Assembly (NCBI RefSeq): GCF_900167085.1
Contig: NZ_FUXA01000006.1
Location: 247,433 to 311,432 of the forward strand
Source: Eubacterium ruminantium
GTDB lineage: Bacteria; Bacillota; Clostridia; Lachnospirales; Lachnospiraceae
Length of the DNA: 64,000 nucleotides
Reading direction: 5' to 3'
Shown here one piece after another: positions 46,214-55,938 of the stretch (position 1 is the stretch's first letter; every line of letters starts with the position of its first letter). The notes under the pieces were generated by a model. That model ran no database searches. It had not been told where the DNA came from and saw only the letters and a list, made by a program, of their open reading frames with translations. The translations under genes were made by a program, and so were the position numbers.

Positions 46214-46612
46214 TACCCTTTTTTTGAATTATTTTTTCAAAGCACCCAAAAAACAGCACATTTCTTCGTTCAATAAAAAAAGCCCCCAAAACCCAGTATT
46301 TTAGAGACTTTTTCCGATTTTTATCATAATCAAACGAAATGAGTTTCTTCTATTATAGAACACCCCAAAATTATCAAAAAATTTTTTTAGAAATTTTTGT
46401 CGTATAAAAAAAATACGACATTTATATAGAAAATATTCCCAGTGCTCTCGGCATTCCATAATCGTACTATGGACATCATCACAAACATTCAGTCAGGTTA
46501 TTTATGAACAGCGATGCCTATACTCTTTTTTACCTAGGAATAAATTCATGAAACATTATCTCATTGTTAAAATATATAAGCGTGAATAAAAATTTGGATA
46601 TTATGAATCACG
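46214..46612. other. Gene-free AT-rich spacer with inverted repeats
   Basis: About 400 bp without a supported gene. It holds a perfect inverted repeat TGTCGTAT-N7-ATACGACA (46398-46420, loop of seven A), a CCATA-N7-TATGG repeat (46456-46472), and CGTGA/TCACG arms at 46581-46612 close to the end of the next gene. Long A and T runs are frequent. I see no tRNA, riboswitch or coding signal in it. Confidence 0.6.
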
Positions 46613-47260
46613 TCATTTATTTTTCCTGATTGAAAATCTCGAACGATAATCTTTAATAGAAATACATGTGAAAATAAGAACAGCTGTGAATAACAGAATA
46701 TAAATAATCTCTATTATATTTCTGACAATAAATTCTTTAGACATATTATCGGTATTGTAATTTCTGACAATATCAAAAATATTTCTGCAAATACCGATCA
46801 TTCCTGTTATTGCAGAAAAAAGCATAACAACAGTTGCATATCCTTTATTGTTAGTTATAAATATGATTGCGAGCATAGCAATAAGCAGTAATGCCAGGAC
46901 AATAACAGCAATACCAAATATCGCATCAAATAATGCAAATAGTTTTTCTCTGATATCTTTCTCATCAGTCAGCTTTTTTGCAAATTTAAACTTTTCAATA
47001 ATATCATCAAAATTGTTGATATACTCAATACTTCTAACTATAAAATATATCATAATCCCCACAAAGGTATAATACCTGCTGCCCAACATGGCAAATACAG
47101 CTATTACCGCAGAAAGAAGCATCAAGCTTATCAACTCAAACCTGATATATGTATTGCTGTTTCCAAACCGTTCTTTAATCTCGTAGATCCAAAAAAAGAA
47201 ACAGATTGTGGATAGCAAAGCTATTATAAAGAGAGAAAGATCCTTTCGTAATTTCTTCAT
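46613..47260 (-). CDS. Unknown six-helix membrane protein A
   Basis: About 215 residues, not recognised. Roughly six hydrophobic segments are interrupted by one charged loop at about 78-105 (FDDIIEKFKFAKKLTDEKDI). The C-terminus is basic and cytosolic-like (DYRSRFSIRKNK). I start it at an ATG at 47260 with GGGGTG 6 nt upstream. Neighbour B has similar size, helix number and a charged central loop but little visible sequence identity. Codon use is AT-rich like the rest of the window. Function unknown. Confidence 0.7.
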   Translation of the reverse strand: MKKLRKDLSLFIIALLSTICFFFWIYEIKERFGNSNTYIRFELISLMLLSAVIAVFAMLGSRYYTFVGIMIYFIVRSIEYINNFDDIIEKFKFAKKLTDEKDIREKLFALFDAIFGIAVIVLALLLIAMLAIIFITNNKGYATVVMLFSAITGMIGICRNIFDIVRNYNTDNMSKEFIVRNIIEIIYILLFTAVLIFTCISIKDYRSRFSIRKNK

Positions 47261-47463
47261 AAAATACACCCCGCTTCCCCAAAGAGACAGTTCCCCAACT
47301 ATCATCATATCTTACAAAGAATTATATGCATCGAAAAATTAAATTCTATCTATTTAACAAAATATTTTTTTATATTCAAAAAAAAATTGTTTTATTTTAC
47401 TATAATCGGATTCTTAATCCCAAAATATAGTTGTAACCATATATATAAGAAGAAACACCTGTT

Positions 47464-48186
47464 TTATCCTCTTACACCACCATAAACTCCGAGCATTTGA
47501 TTGTCATAATAATCAATTTTATACCTGCTGGTAGCAACGATACAAAGATTAACAAAAAGGAATAAACTCACAAAACTTACTACGATCATAAGTGAATATT
47601 TTATCCATAACCAGATATCGTAATGCACCTCTTTATTAATTGCCGGATAGATATAATTAATAAAATAGATTGCTATGCAAACAACTTCCAAAACAACTTC
47701 AAATATAATAGCAGGAACAGAAACTGTTTTAGCCTTAGCATAAATTGTAGTTATAAAAAGTGCTACAAATAAAACAGTTACCAAAAATACTAAAATCGGA
47801 CGAATTCCGGTCAAAATATCATTTATCTTATATATATCTTTAGAGTATCTGTTTTCACTCTTTAAAGCCTTTTTCAAACAGTCAAAATTCTTGGAAAAAT
47901 GTACGATTTCAGTAATGGAATTTACAATCATTACAGCCATCCCGAAACCAACGGTTTTTACGCTGTTTATCTTATATGCGCTATATGAAACAAGCCCTAA
48001 AAATACGATAGATAATAGTCTTGTTATATTGGTAAAATAAAAATTAAAATTCAGTACTTTTACCTGTTTATTTAATCCAAGTACGGAAAATAAATCTTTA
48101 AAACAATAAATCTGATATATTATAAGCAAAAATGCGAGTGTCATCACGGCATTAAATGATTTCTGTTTACTTCCGTCCGTTCCCAT
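47464..48186 (-). CDS. Unknown six-helix membrane protein B
   Basis: About 240 residues, not recognised. Six predicted helices surround a charged central loop (about 93-115, KNFDCLKKALKSENRYSKD). A loop near HYDIWLWIKYSLM precedes the last helix, and the tail ends NQMLGVYGGVRG. GGAGG lies 8 nt before the ATG at 48186. It is separated from protein A by about 200 bp of AT-rich spacer, so they may not be cotranscribed. It resembles A only in topology. Confidence 0.7.
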   Translation of the reverse strand: MGTDGSKQKSFNAVMTLAFLLIIYQIYCFKDLFSVLGLNKQVKVLNFNFYFTNITRLLSIVFLGLVSYSAYKINSVKTVGFGMAVMIVNSITEIVHFSKNFDCLKKALKSENRYSKDIYKINDILTGIRPILVFLVTVLFVALFITTIYAKAKTVSVPAIIFEVVLEVVCIAIYFINYIYPAINKEVHYDIWLWIKYSLMIVVSFVSLFLFVNLCIVATSRYKIDYYDNQMLGVYGGVRG

Positions 48187-48342
48187 TAAAATGTCCTCCA
48201 AGCAAGTATATGAACCTAAATTTTTCGTCAAAAATTACAAATCCAAAAAATTGTATAATATGTACAAATCCATATACCCGACGCGTGTATTTATATATTT
48301 ATATTATAATATTTATATTATGATTTGTCGCTATTTTTTTTC

Positions 48343-49578
48343 TTAACGGTCATCAAAAAGAAGATCTTTCAGATTATAAGGAATCCTGATTTTATGCCTT
48401 GTGATTTCAGCAAGTCCAAGCCCTGTCATATCGACGAAGAAGCATTTATTACTGTCTCTTGATATATATTCTTTAAGGACCTTTATAACTTCTGTAAGGT
48501 CCTCATCATTTTTCATATTTATTAGATCCACGATCATTATGCCGGAAAGGTTTCTAATTCTCATCAAACGGGAAATAGCTTTCACTGCTTCTATATTTGT
48601 CTTCTTAAAATGATTACTTACACTGCTTCCTTTAATATCTTTTCCGGTATTTACATCTATTACAGTTAGAGCTTCCGTTGGATCAACAATTAAATATCCA
48701 CCTGAATGAAGATAAATCTTATGCCCAAAATTAACCGATAATTCTTTATCAAGATTATAAAGAGCCCTTAATGACTGCATTGCATCCTGATGCATCATAA
48801 CTTTTATTTTATTGTCGGTTTTCTCATCATTTAATTCAGCATTTTTATAGACTAATGAAAGTTCATCATATACAACCTTTTCATCAGTTATGATGCATAC
48901 TTCGTCATAATTACTCTTACCAATCTTTTCTATAATATAATCAATATACTTTTCATCATGACTATATATACATTTTCCGGGAACACTAAATGTTGCAGAA
49001 TTTCGTACTTCTTGAAGAGCCTCCAAGGTCAACTTCAAATCTTCTATTATTACTTTTTCATCCATATAGGCTGAAAGTGACCTAAAGATCGCACCTTCAT
49101 TACCATTAAAGAGTTCCGGATTATCTTTTTTAAAGTTTTCAAAAATCTCTTTTAATTCATTTCTTTTATTTTCATTTTTTATCTTTTTTGAAATCCCGAT
49201 CTTGCCACTATAATTTGCTACAGTCATCTTTCCTCTTATAGCTAATTCTGCAGTGGCTTGAGACTTTTTATTACCGGTAGTTTCTTTAACAACCTGCACG
49301 AGAAGTTGGTCGCCTTTTTTTACTTTTCCGCTTCTACCGTTCTTCAAAAATATATGCTTATTCTCATTTTCTTTCAGAGAATAATAAAGCATATCTCCGT
49401 CATCTATCCTGAGAAATGCAGCATCCAGATTATTTACTATATTTTCAACAGTTGCTACATATATATTTCCAACTTTACTTTCATCAGAAAAAGGATGAAC
49501 CTCTGAAAGAACTTCATCCTCATATATATACGCCGTCAGGCCGCAGTTCGCTTTTATAATAAGCATCCTACACTTCAT
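48343..49578 (-). CDS. rng: Ribonuclease E/G family protein without zinc-link region
   Basis: A 411-residue RNase G-like endonuclease. An S1 domain (about 37-110: GNIYVATVENIVNNLDAAFLRI) is followed by the RNase H-like and DNase I-like regions with catalytic Asp residues in VIDVNTG and IMIVDLINM. The protein ends soon after LGLAEITRHKIRIPYN, so the CPxCxG zinc-link and small domain of E. coli RNase G (489 residues) are absent. It would process rRNA or mRNA. GGAGG precedes the ATG by 7 nt. It is adjacent to the TIGR03936 gene, a common Clostridial pairing next to L21. Confidence 0.9.
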   Translation of the reverse strand: MKCRMLIIKANCGLTAYIYEDEVLSEVHPFSDESKVGNIYVATVENIVNNLDAAFLRIDDGDMLYYSLKENENKHIFLKNGRSGKVKKGDQLLVQVVKETTGNKKSQATAELAIRGKMTVANYSGKIGISKKIKNENKRNELKEIFENFKKDNPELFNGNEGAIFRSLSAYMDEKVIIEDLKLTLEALQEVRNSATFSVPGKCIYSHDEKYIDYIIEKIGKSNYDEVCIITDEKVVYDELSLVYKNAELNDEKTDNKIKVMMHQDAMQSLRALYNLDKELSVNFGHKIYLHSGGYLIVDPTEALTVIDVNTGKDIKGSSVSNHFKKTNIEAVKAISRLMRIRNLSGIMIVDLINMKNDEDLTEVIKVLKEYISRDSNKCFFVDMTGLGLAEITRHKIRIPYNLKDLLFDDR

Positions 49579-49593
49579 ATATTTACCTCCGGA

Positions 49594-50325
49594 TCAAAAC
49601 CTGTTACCTGCTTCACTAAGCGGTTTAAATCCTGTCTTCTTATCGCCGAAATATGTCTCGAGTCGTAAAACATTATACATGAATCTATCATATTCTGTTC
49701 CGAATTTATCGCACAATGCAGTAAGCACATTTTCCGGCTTTATATTCTCATGGCTTCCTGTTGCAAGAAGCATATAAATACCATTATCACGGAAATTCAT
49801 ATCATATATTAATGGCTTGATATCTGTTACAACTTCCGACTTCTTGGTTTTCTTAAGTACATTTATAGAGTCTTCACCTTTTAAATCTTCTATAGCCTGA
49901 CTGACCTTCTCCAGAATCTCCGAATCGTCAAGCTGAAAATGATTCTTATAAAAGGCAATTCCTTTATCAGTTAAAGTGACCAGATAATCAGATGCAGTTA
50001 CAGCTGCCATGGAATTTATAGCATCATCCGGAAGCTCGACAATATCGATCATCTTTATAAAAGGTGATCCCACATTATTAAATCTCTCAATTATATCATC
50101 GGATGTTGTTACCGATTCAAATTCAGCATCACAATATTCCCCAACGGATTCCATCATAAGCGGCATAGGTGCAGCAAATGAAATGATCTGATGAGGACTC
50201 ATACCTGTACTGTATTTAATATCCAATTCAGCTCTTCTGATGGCTTTTTGGAAATATCTCATAACATCAAGATGACTTATGAACTTAAGAGGTCCTGTTT
50301 TACTGTATTTTATCCTAACTTTCAT
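49594..50325 (-). CDS. TIGR03936 family radical SAM-associated protein (DUF2344)
   Basis: About 243 residues. It begins MKVRIKYSKTGPLKFISHLDVMR and has the MSPHQIISFAAPMPLMMESVGEYCD block characteristic of DUF2344. The ATG overlaps the stop of the TIGR03960 gene (ATGA). In Clostridia the two are almost always adjacent or fused and lie near rng, rplU and rpmA. A tRNA or rRNA related role has been suggested by context but is not proven. Confidence 0.9.
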   Translation of the reverse strand: MKVRIKYSKTGPLKFISHLDVMRYFQKAIRRAELDIKYSTGMSPHQIISFAAPMPLMMESVGEYCDAEFESVTTSDDIIERFNNVGSPFIKMIDIVELPDDAINSMAAVTASDYLVTLTDKGIAFYKNHFQLDDSEILEKVSQAIEDLKGEDSINVLKKTKKSEVVTDIKPLIYDMNFRDNGIYMLLATGSHENIKPENVLTALCDKFGTEYDRFMYNVLRLETYFGDKKTGFKPLSEAGNRF

Positions 50326-52184
50326 TGTCCAAAGCACACTCCACTTCCGAAAGCCGCTCCTCCGCAGCCCTGACACTTGTCCCGACAATTAGATGTCACA
50401 ATACCTTTTCTGGCTGTTTCCCATTCACTTTTAAGGAATGATTTGGAAACACCGGCATCTATGTGATCCCAAGGGAATACTTCATCAATATCCCTTTCTC
50501 GTTCAGTATAAAACTTATAATCAATGCCATTATCTCTGAAAGCTTTATAATATCTTTCCATATCAAAAAATTCTGTCCAGGCATCAAATATAGAACCGGC
50601 TTTATATGCATCATAGATTATTTTTGCAAGCTTTCTGTCTCCTCTTGCAAAAACACCTTCAAGTACAGAAATATCCTGGTCATGATATGCAAATCTAAGT
50701 CTCTTTTTATTTAACTGAAGATTGAATGTATCCTTTACATGTCTGGCTCTCGCTACATATTCTTCTCTTCCGAGCATAGGTGCCCACTGGAAAGGAGTAA
50801 AAGGCTTAGGTACAAAATAAGAAGCAGATGCAGTGATCTGAAGTGTACCAACTCTCTCTTCCTTTGGAACTGTTTCAAAATACAGTTCAGAGATTTTCTC
50901 GGAAAGAAGCGCAATACCTTCAGCATCTTCATCTGTTTCAGTAGGAAGTCCAAGCATGAAATATAATTTTACTTTATTCCATCCGCCCTTAAATGCATCT
51001 CTTGATCCATTTAAGATATCTTCCTCTGTTATGCCCTTATTGATAACATCTCTCATTCTCTGACTTCCGGCTTCAGGAGCAAATGTAAGAGATACCTTCT
51101 TGATGTCCTGAACTTTCTTCATGACATCCAAAGAAAATGCATCAATCCTGAGGGAAGGCAGGGATACATTTACATGTTTTTTATCCATTTCATCCATGAG
51201 ATACTCCAAAAGATCCTTCAACGAAAGATAATCACTTGTAGAAAGAGAACTAAGTGATATCTCTTCATATCCGGTATTTTTAAGCATCTCATTCGCATAC
51301 TTTTTAAGAAGCTCAACATTCTTCTGTCTGGTTGGTCTGTAGATCATTCCCGCCTGACAGAATCTGCAGCCTCTGATACATCCTCTCATAACCTCAAGAA
51401 CAACTCTGTCCTGAGTCGCTCTAAGGTATGGAATCACAGGCTTCATCGGATATGGAGCCTTATTAAAATCCGTTACAACAACTTTTTTGATTTTCTTTGG
51501 AACATCAGGATAAATAGGCGAAACATTATTCACTGTTCCATCTTCATTATATGTACATTCATACATAGAAGGCACATATATACCCTTTATCTTCGATGCT
51601 TCATGAAGAAATTCATGTCTGGTCATATCAGATGCTTTATACTGCTTATATAAGATAAACAGATCATTATAACTAACTTCACCTTCTCCAATATAGAAAA
51701 TATCAAAGAAAGGAGCAACAGGTTCAGGATTATAAATGCAAGGCCCTCCGCCGATAACTATAGGGTCATCTTTAGATCTTTCCTCTGCATAAATAGGAAA
51801 TCCCGAAAGCTCTATCACTTGAAGAATATTGGTATAACACATTTCATACTGGAGGGTTATGCCAAGGAAATCAAAGTCTTTGACAGGACTCTGAGTCTCA
51901 AGAGTGAATAAAGGAATATTCTTCTCCCTCATGATTTTATCGAGATCAGGCCATGGGCTGTATACCCTTTCGCAATACGTATCCTCTCGTCTGTTAAACA
52001 TATCATAGAGAATCTGGATTCCAAGATATGACATGCCTATCTCGTAGACATCAGGAAAACACATGGCAAAACGAATATCGATCTTACTAAGATCCTTCTC
52101 AACCATGTTTACCTCATGTCCTATATAACGTGACGGCTTTTCAACCGCCATAAGTATTTCATCTGATAAAGCCAATTTACTCAT
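50322..52184 (-). CDS. TIGR03960 family B12-binding radical SAM protein
   Basis: A 620-residue radical SAM protein. A cobalamin-binding-like N-terminal domain (about 30-210: FAMCFPDVYEIGMSYLG, GGGPCIYNPEP) is followed by the radical SAM domain with CIRGCRFCQ (CxxxCxxC) near 268-275. The C-terminal tail ends in a cysteine-rich segment DKCQGCGGAAFGSGVC. Substrate unknown. It is translationally coupled to the TIGR03936 gene. Confidence 0.92.
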   Translation of the reverse strand: MSKLALSDEILMAVEKPSRYIGHEVNMVEKDLSKIDIRFAMCFPDVYEIGMSYLGIQILYDMFNRREDTYCERVYSPWPDLDKIMREKNIPLFTLETQSPVKDFDFLGITLQYEMCYTNILQVIELSGFPIYAEERSKDDPIVIGGGPCIYNPEPVAPFFDIFYIGEGEVSYNDLFILYKQYKASDMTRHEFLHEASKIKGIYVPSMYECTYNEDGTVNNVSPIYPDVPKKIKKVVVTDFNKAPYPMKPVIPYLRATQDRVVLEVMRGCIRGCRFCQAGMIYRPTRQKNVELLKKYANEMLKNTGYEEISLSSLSTSDYLSLKDLLEYLMDEMDKKHVNVSLPSLRIDAFSLDVMKKVQDIKKVSLTFAPEAGSQRMRDVINKGITEEDILNGSRDAFKGGWNKVKLYFMLGLPTETDEDAEGIALLSEKISELYFETVPKEERVGTLQITASASYFVPKPFTPFQWAPMLGREEYVARARHVKDTFNLQLNKKRLRFAYHDQDISVLEGVFARGDRKLAKIIYDAYKAGSIFDAWTEFFDMERYYKAFRDNGIDYKFYTERERDIDEVFPWDHIDAGVSKSFLKSEWETARKGIVTSNCRDKCQGCGGAAFGSGVCFGQ

Positions 52185-52290
52185 TTAATTATCCTTACTG
52201 AGTTTTATATAAATCATATTAGTTCGTATATATCGAAAATTCATTAATTCTCGAACTGTATATTTTTCATTTTTTGAAACAACGAAAATA

Positions 52291-53655
52291 TTAGTTCTTG
52301 AAACTATGAACAGGAGCAGGTATTCTACCTGTTCTGTTTACGAAATTAGAACAATCGTAATTATTTACCTTCATAATAGGAGCATATCCGAGAAGACCAC
52401 CAAATTCAGCACTATCTCCCTCTTTCTTACCAATAACAGGGATAATTCTTACAGCTGTAGTCTTCTGGTTGATCATACCTATAGCCATTTCATCAGCAAT
52501 GATTCCGGAAATAGTTGTAGCTTTTGTATCTCCAGGGATTGCGATCATATCAAGGCCTACCGAACATACACAAGTCATTGCTTCAAGTTTTTCAATAGTA
52601 AGGCATCCGATCTCAGCAGCCTTGATCATTCCCTGGTCCTCACTTACAGGTATAAATGCACCTGAAAGTCCACCAACGTATGAAGAAGCCATGATACCCC
52701 CTTTCTTAACCTGGTCATTTAAAAGAGCAAGAGCAGCTGTTGTACCAGGAGCACCTGCATATTCAAGACCGATTTCGTGAAGAATATCCGCTACCGAATC
52801 ACCTATAGCAGGTGTTGGAGCAAGTGAAAGGTCGACTATACCAAATGGAACATTGAGTCTCTTAGATGCTTCTTTAGCAACAAGCTGACCAACTCTTGTA
52901 ATCTTAAATGCAGTCTTCTTGATAGTTTCACAGAGTACTTCAAAGCTTTCTCCTCTTACTTCTTCAAGAGCTGTCTTAACAACACCCGGACCTGAAACAC
53001 CGACATTAATAACTCTGTCTGCTTCAGTAACACCATGGAATGCACCTGCCATGAAAGGATTATCATCAGGAGCATTACAGAATACAACAAACTTAGCACA
53101 TCCGATAGAATCATTATCAGCAGTAAGTTCAGCAGCTTCCTTAATCTTCTCACCAATGAGCTTTATAGCATCCATATTGATTCCTGTTTTAGTTGATCCA
53201 CAGTTAACAGAACTGCAGACAACATTTGTCTCAGCAAGAGCTCTTGGTATAGATTCAATAAGAAGCTTATCAGCGGCTGTCATACCCTTTGATACAAGAG
53301 CAGAATAACCACCGATGAAATTAACTCCAACTTCAGCTGCAGCTCTATCAAGAGTTTTAGCTATTTCAATAAAATCATCTATAGTCTTACAAACAGATCC
53401 ACCTACAAGTGCAATAGGTGTAACGGAAATTCTCTTATGAATAATAGGAATTCCGTACATCTTTGTTATCTCATTCCCTGTTGCAACGAGATCCTTTGCA
53501 CTTTCAGTAATCTTCTTAAATATCTTATCACATGTTTCCTGAACATCTTTTCCGACACAATCAAGAAGGCTTATTCCCATGGTGATCGTTCTGACGTCAA
53601 GATTCATCTTGCTGACCATTGAATTGGTTTCTATAACTTCATTTAATGTAATCAT
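52291..53655 (-). CDS. PFL family protein (UPF0210/DUF711)
   Basis: A 454-residue protein of the UPF0210 group, distantly related to pyruvate formate-lyase. Typical segments are [16 protein letters not shown] at the start, [39 protein letters not shown] and [15 protein letters not shown]. No glycyl radical motif is seen, and no activity is established. It lies 52 bp downstream of the ACT-domain gene, and the two are paired in many Firmicutes. Confidence 0.92.
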   Translation of the reverse strand: MITLNEVIETNSMVSKMNLDVRTITMGISLLDCVGKDVQETCDKIFKKITESAKDLVATGNEITKMYGIPIIHKRISVTPIALVGGSVCKTIDDFIEIAKTLDRAAAEVGVNFIGGYSALVSKGMTAADKLLIESIPRALAETNVVCSSVNCGSTKTGINMDAIKLIGEKIKEAAELTADNDSIGCAKFVVFCNAPDDNPFMAGAFHGVTEADRVINVGVSGPGVVKTALEEVRGESFEVLCETIKKTAFKITRVGQLVAKEASKRLNVPFGIVDLSLAPTPAIGDSVADILHEIGLEYAGAPGTTAALALLNDQVKKGGIMASSYVGGLSGAFIPVSEDQGMIKAAEIGCLTIEKLEAMTCVCSVGLDMIAIPGDTKATTISGIIADEMAIGMINQKTTAVRIIPVIGKKEGDSAEFGGLLGYAPIMKVNNYDCSNFVNRTGRIPAPVHSFKN

Positions 53656-53707
53656 TTTTTATCCTTCTTCCCTCAAATATAAAGTATTGATCAATTTAAA
53701 GGATCAA

Positions 53708-53977
53708 TTAGATTCTATGCATCATATCGAATATTTCTTCCTTCTGAGCCTTGATCTCAACGCCGATCTCATGGCCGACAGAACTAAGTTCTGAAGAAAT
53801 CTCATCATGGGATTTAATAGATTTGGATGTATCAACCAGCATCATCATATTGAAATACCCCTGCATGGTTGTCTGCGTAATATCACAGATATTGATATTA
53901 TTGTTTGCAAGATATGTACATACCTTAGCTATAATACCTACTGTATCCTTACCTATAACCGTAATAATTGTTCTCAT
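53708..53977 (-). CDS. ACT domain protein (UPF0237)
   Basis: An 89-residue single ACT domain: MRTIITVIGKDTVGIIAKVCTYLAN and the second half KSHDEISSELSSVGHEIGVEI. Free ACT domains of this group bind small ligands, often amino acids, and may regulate the PFL-family partner encoded downstream. The ligand is unknown. Confidence 0.93.
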   Translation of the reverse strand: MRTIITVIGKDTVGIIAKVCTYLANNNINICDITQTTMQGYFNMMMLVDTSKSIKSHDEISSELSSVGHEIGVEIKAQKEEIFDMMHRI

Positions 53978-54015
53978 CTATTTATCCTCCCTAAATATGA
54001 ATCTCATTAAATATA

Positions 54016-54813
54016 TTACAGCTCATAAAGCCTGTCATTTCTGTCTCTGAAAGCTGTATGAAGATCAAAATCTCTTACATCATCGGTAAAAGAATTTCCT
54101 TTAAGTTCATTTTTAACCGTTTCAAAGGCAAGTTCAGGAAAATTATTTTCACTGCTTAGATGTCCGAGTATAACTGTTTTTATATGATCATTCAATAAAT
54201 TTTTTATGAATTTTCCGGCAGTTTCATTTGAAAGATGCCCTTTTTCTCCAAGTATTCTCCTTTTCAGATCATATGGATAAGGCCCCGCCTCAAGCATTCT
54301 TATATCATGATTGCTTTCTATAAGTAAAACATCACTGTCTGATAATGTATTCACAAGATAATCATTATAATTACCAAGATCCGTCGCAACTGATACCTTA
54401 TTCTTTCCATCCGTAAACGAAAAGCAAACCGGTTCATACGCATCATGCCATATGGATCTCGGTGTGACAGTGAGATCCTTTATACTGAATGCCACGTCAC
54501 TTTCTACCACATTATACAATGAATCATCTATCATGCCAACGCTTCTGCATTCACCAATACCTTTTATAGTACCGGCAGTCGCATATATCGGAATATGATA
54601 TCTTCTCGATAAAACCCCCAGTCCCTTTATATGATCACTATGCTCATGGGTTATTACAACAGCATCTATATCTTTCCCGGACATATCGGCATTTTTCAGC
54701 CCTTCTTCTATTTTTTTAAGACTTATGCCGGCATCAACAAGTATAGCCGCATTATCAGTAGTTACAACGGAAACATTTCCACTGCTGCCACTGGCTATAT
54801 TCATGAATTTCAT
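54016..54813 (-). CDS. WalJ/YycJ-like metallo-beta-lactamase fold hydrolase
   Basis: A 265-residue MBL-fold protein beginning MKFMNIASGSSGNVSVV, as in YycJ. The metal motif is THEHSDHIKG, with further ligands in DLGNYND and GHLSSENN. WalJ-type proteins act as nucleases linked to cell-wall and replication control in Bacillus, but here the gene is not beside a walKR two-component system. The substrate is therefore uncertain. Confidence 0.9.
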   Translation of the reverse strand: MKFMNIASGSSGNVSVVTTDNAAILVDAGISLKKIEEGLKNADMSGKDIDAVVITHEHSDHIKGLGVLSRRYHIPIYATAGTIKGIGECRSVGMIDDSLYNVVESDVAFSIKDLTVTPRSIWHDAYEPVCFSFTDGKNKVSVATDLGNYNDYLVNTLSDSDVLLIESNHDIRMLEAGPYPYDLKRRILGEKGHLSNETAGKFIKNLLNDHIKTVILGHLSSENNFPELAFETVKNELKGNSFTDDVRDFDLHTAFRDRNDRLYEL

Positions 54814-54831
54814 TAAGTAAACTCCTAAAAT

Positions 54832-55938
54832 CTATCTTTTTTCAAATGTCATATTCCCGGCAAAAAGATCTTCGTACATTTTATCACCTCCGGGCTGGAA
54901 TGTAACTATACTCTTTCGGAATATATCATATTCACCAAACTTACAGTCTGTACCAAATTTCAAACAATCATTTATCAGCATCTCTGACCCAAGTAATGAT
55001 GTATTGCCGGAAATTTCTGTCTTATCGATCAATTGAGACGGTATAATACCGAGATTCTCCGCATCTCTAAGAGACATGTGAAACCCAAATCCACCTGCTA
55101 CATATAATCTGTCAACATCAGTAACTTTGATACCCGACTTTTCCAAAAGAAAAATAAGTGAAGCATAAATTGCTGCAACAGCAAGCTGTATCTCTCTTAT
55201 GATTTTTTCTGTAAGATGTATCTTTACTCCGGAAATTGTTATATCCTTGCCGGACTTTATAAATTCATCACTCAGAAATAAATCCCTTCTTAACTCACCT
55301 GTGCTGATAAGCCCTGAAATAGCAGAAATGGTAGTCTTTCCGTATATTCCCGTTGACCTGGTACTATTTTCAAATGCAGGTCCGCAGGCAGCGGAAATGG
55401 CAGTAAGTCTGCCTTCATGACTAAGGATCATTTCTCCATTAGTCCCCATATCGATAAGTAATTCTGTTTTATCTGTTTTAAATTTATAAAAAGCTCCTAT
55501 CACTGAGTCTCCGCCTATAAAGGCTGATGCGCCTGCAAGTACTTTAACAGGCACTTTATCAAGCAGAGTTATCTCCTCATTTTCGGTAAAAGGGCAGGTA
55601 AATGGCGCCTTTCCGAGAGAAGTAATCTCCTTCCCGAGTATTATGGAAGCCATTACGGTATTTGCAGAAATAATTCCGAATTTTAAATCATCAGAAGTAT
55701 ATTCATTGCCAAGCATTTTTCTAAGCGAATCCTCTATACTTTTAATGATAAGATCTTTCATCATCTTAAGATTATCATTTCTTTCAGATAATGTGATCCT
55801 ACTTATAACATCAGAACCGAATTTAACCTGAGGATTTATGAAACCGTCCTTAATGATAACTGTATTATTCTCATCAATCAGTGAAACTGCCACCGTTGTA
55901 GTTCCTACATCGATGGCAGCAAAAAGCTTTTTATCCAT
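54832..55938 (-). CDS. ASKHA-domain protein related to corrinoid activators (DUF4445), no ferredoxin domain
   Basis: A 368-residue ASKHA-fold protein. AIDVGTTTVAVSLID is the phosphate-1 motif, then LLIDMGTNGEMIL, SAACGPAFENSTRSTG and AGGFGFHMSLRDA. The match is to the C-terminal domain of reductive activators of corrinoid enzymes (RACo). Those proteins normally carry an N-terminal 2Fe-2S ferredoxin domain and are over 500 residues; here it is absent. No corrinoid protein or methyltransferase gene is nearby. It shares a TAATG junction with ilvA. Confidence 0.85.
   Translation of the reverse strand: MDKKLFAAIDVGTTTVAVSLIDENNTVIIKDGFINPQVKFGSDVISRITLSERNDNLKMMKDLIIKSIEDSLRKMLGNEYTSDDLKFGIISANTVMASIILGKEITSLGKAPFTCPFTENEEITLLDKVPVKVLAGASAFIGGDSVIGAFYKFKTDKTELLIDMGTNGEMILSHEGRLTAISAACGPAFENSTRSTGIYGKTTISAISGLISTGELRRDLFLSDEFIKSGKDITISGVKIHLTEKIIREIQLAVAAIYASLIFLLEKSGIKVTDVDRLYVAGGFGFHMSLRDAENLGIIPSQLIDKTEISGNTSLLGSEMLINDCLKFGTDCKFGEYDIFRKSIVTFQPGGDKMYEDLFAGNMTFEKR

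Noticed and set aside
46261..46320. Possible terminator around AAAAAGCCCCC ... GACTTTTT
   Set aside because: The arms pair only over A/T bases with mismatches, and no gene on the plus strand needs a terminator here.
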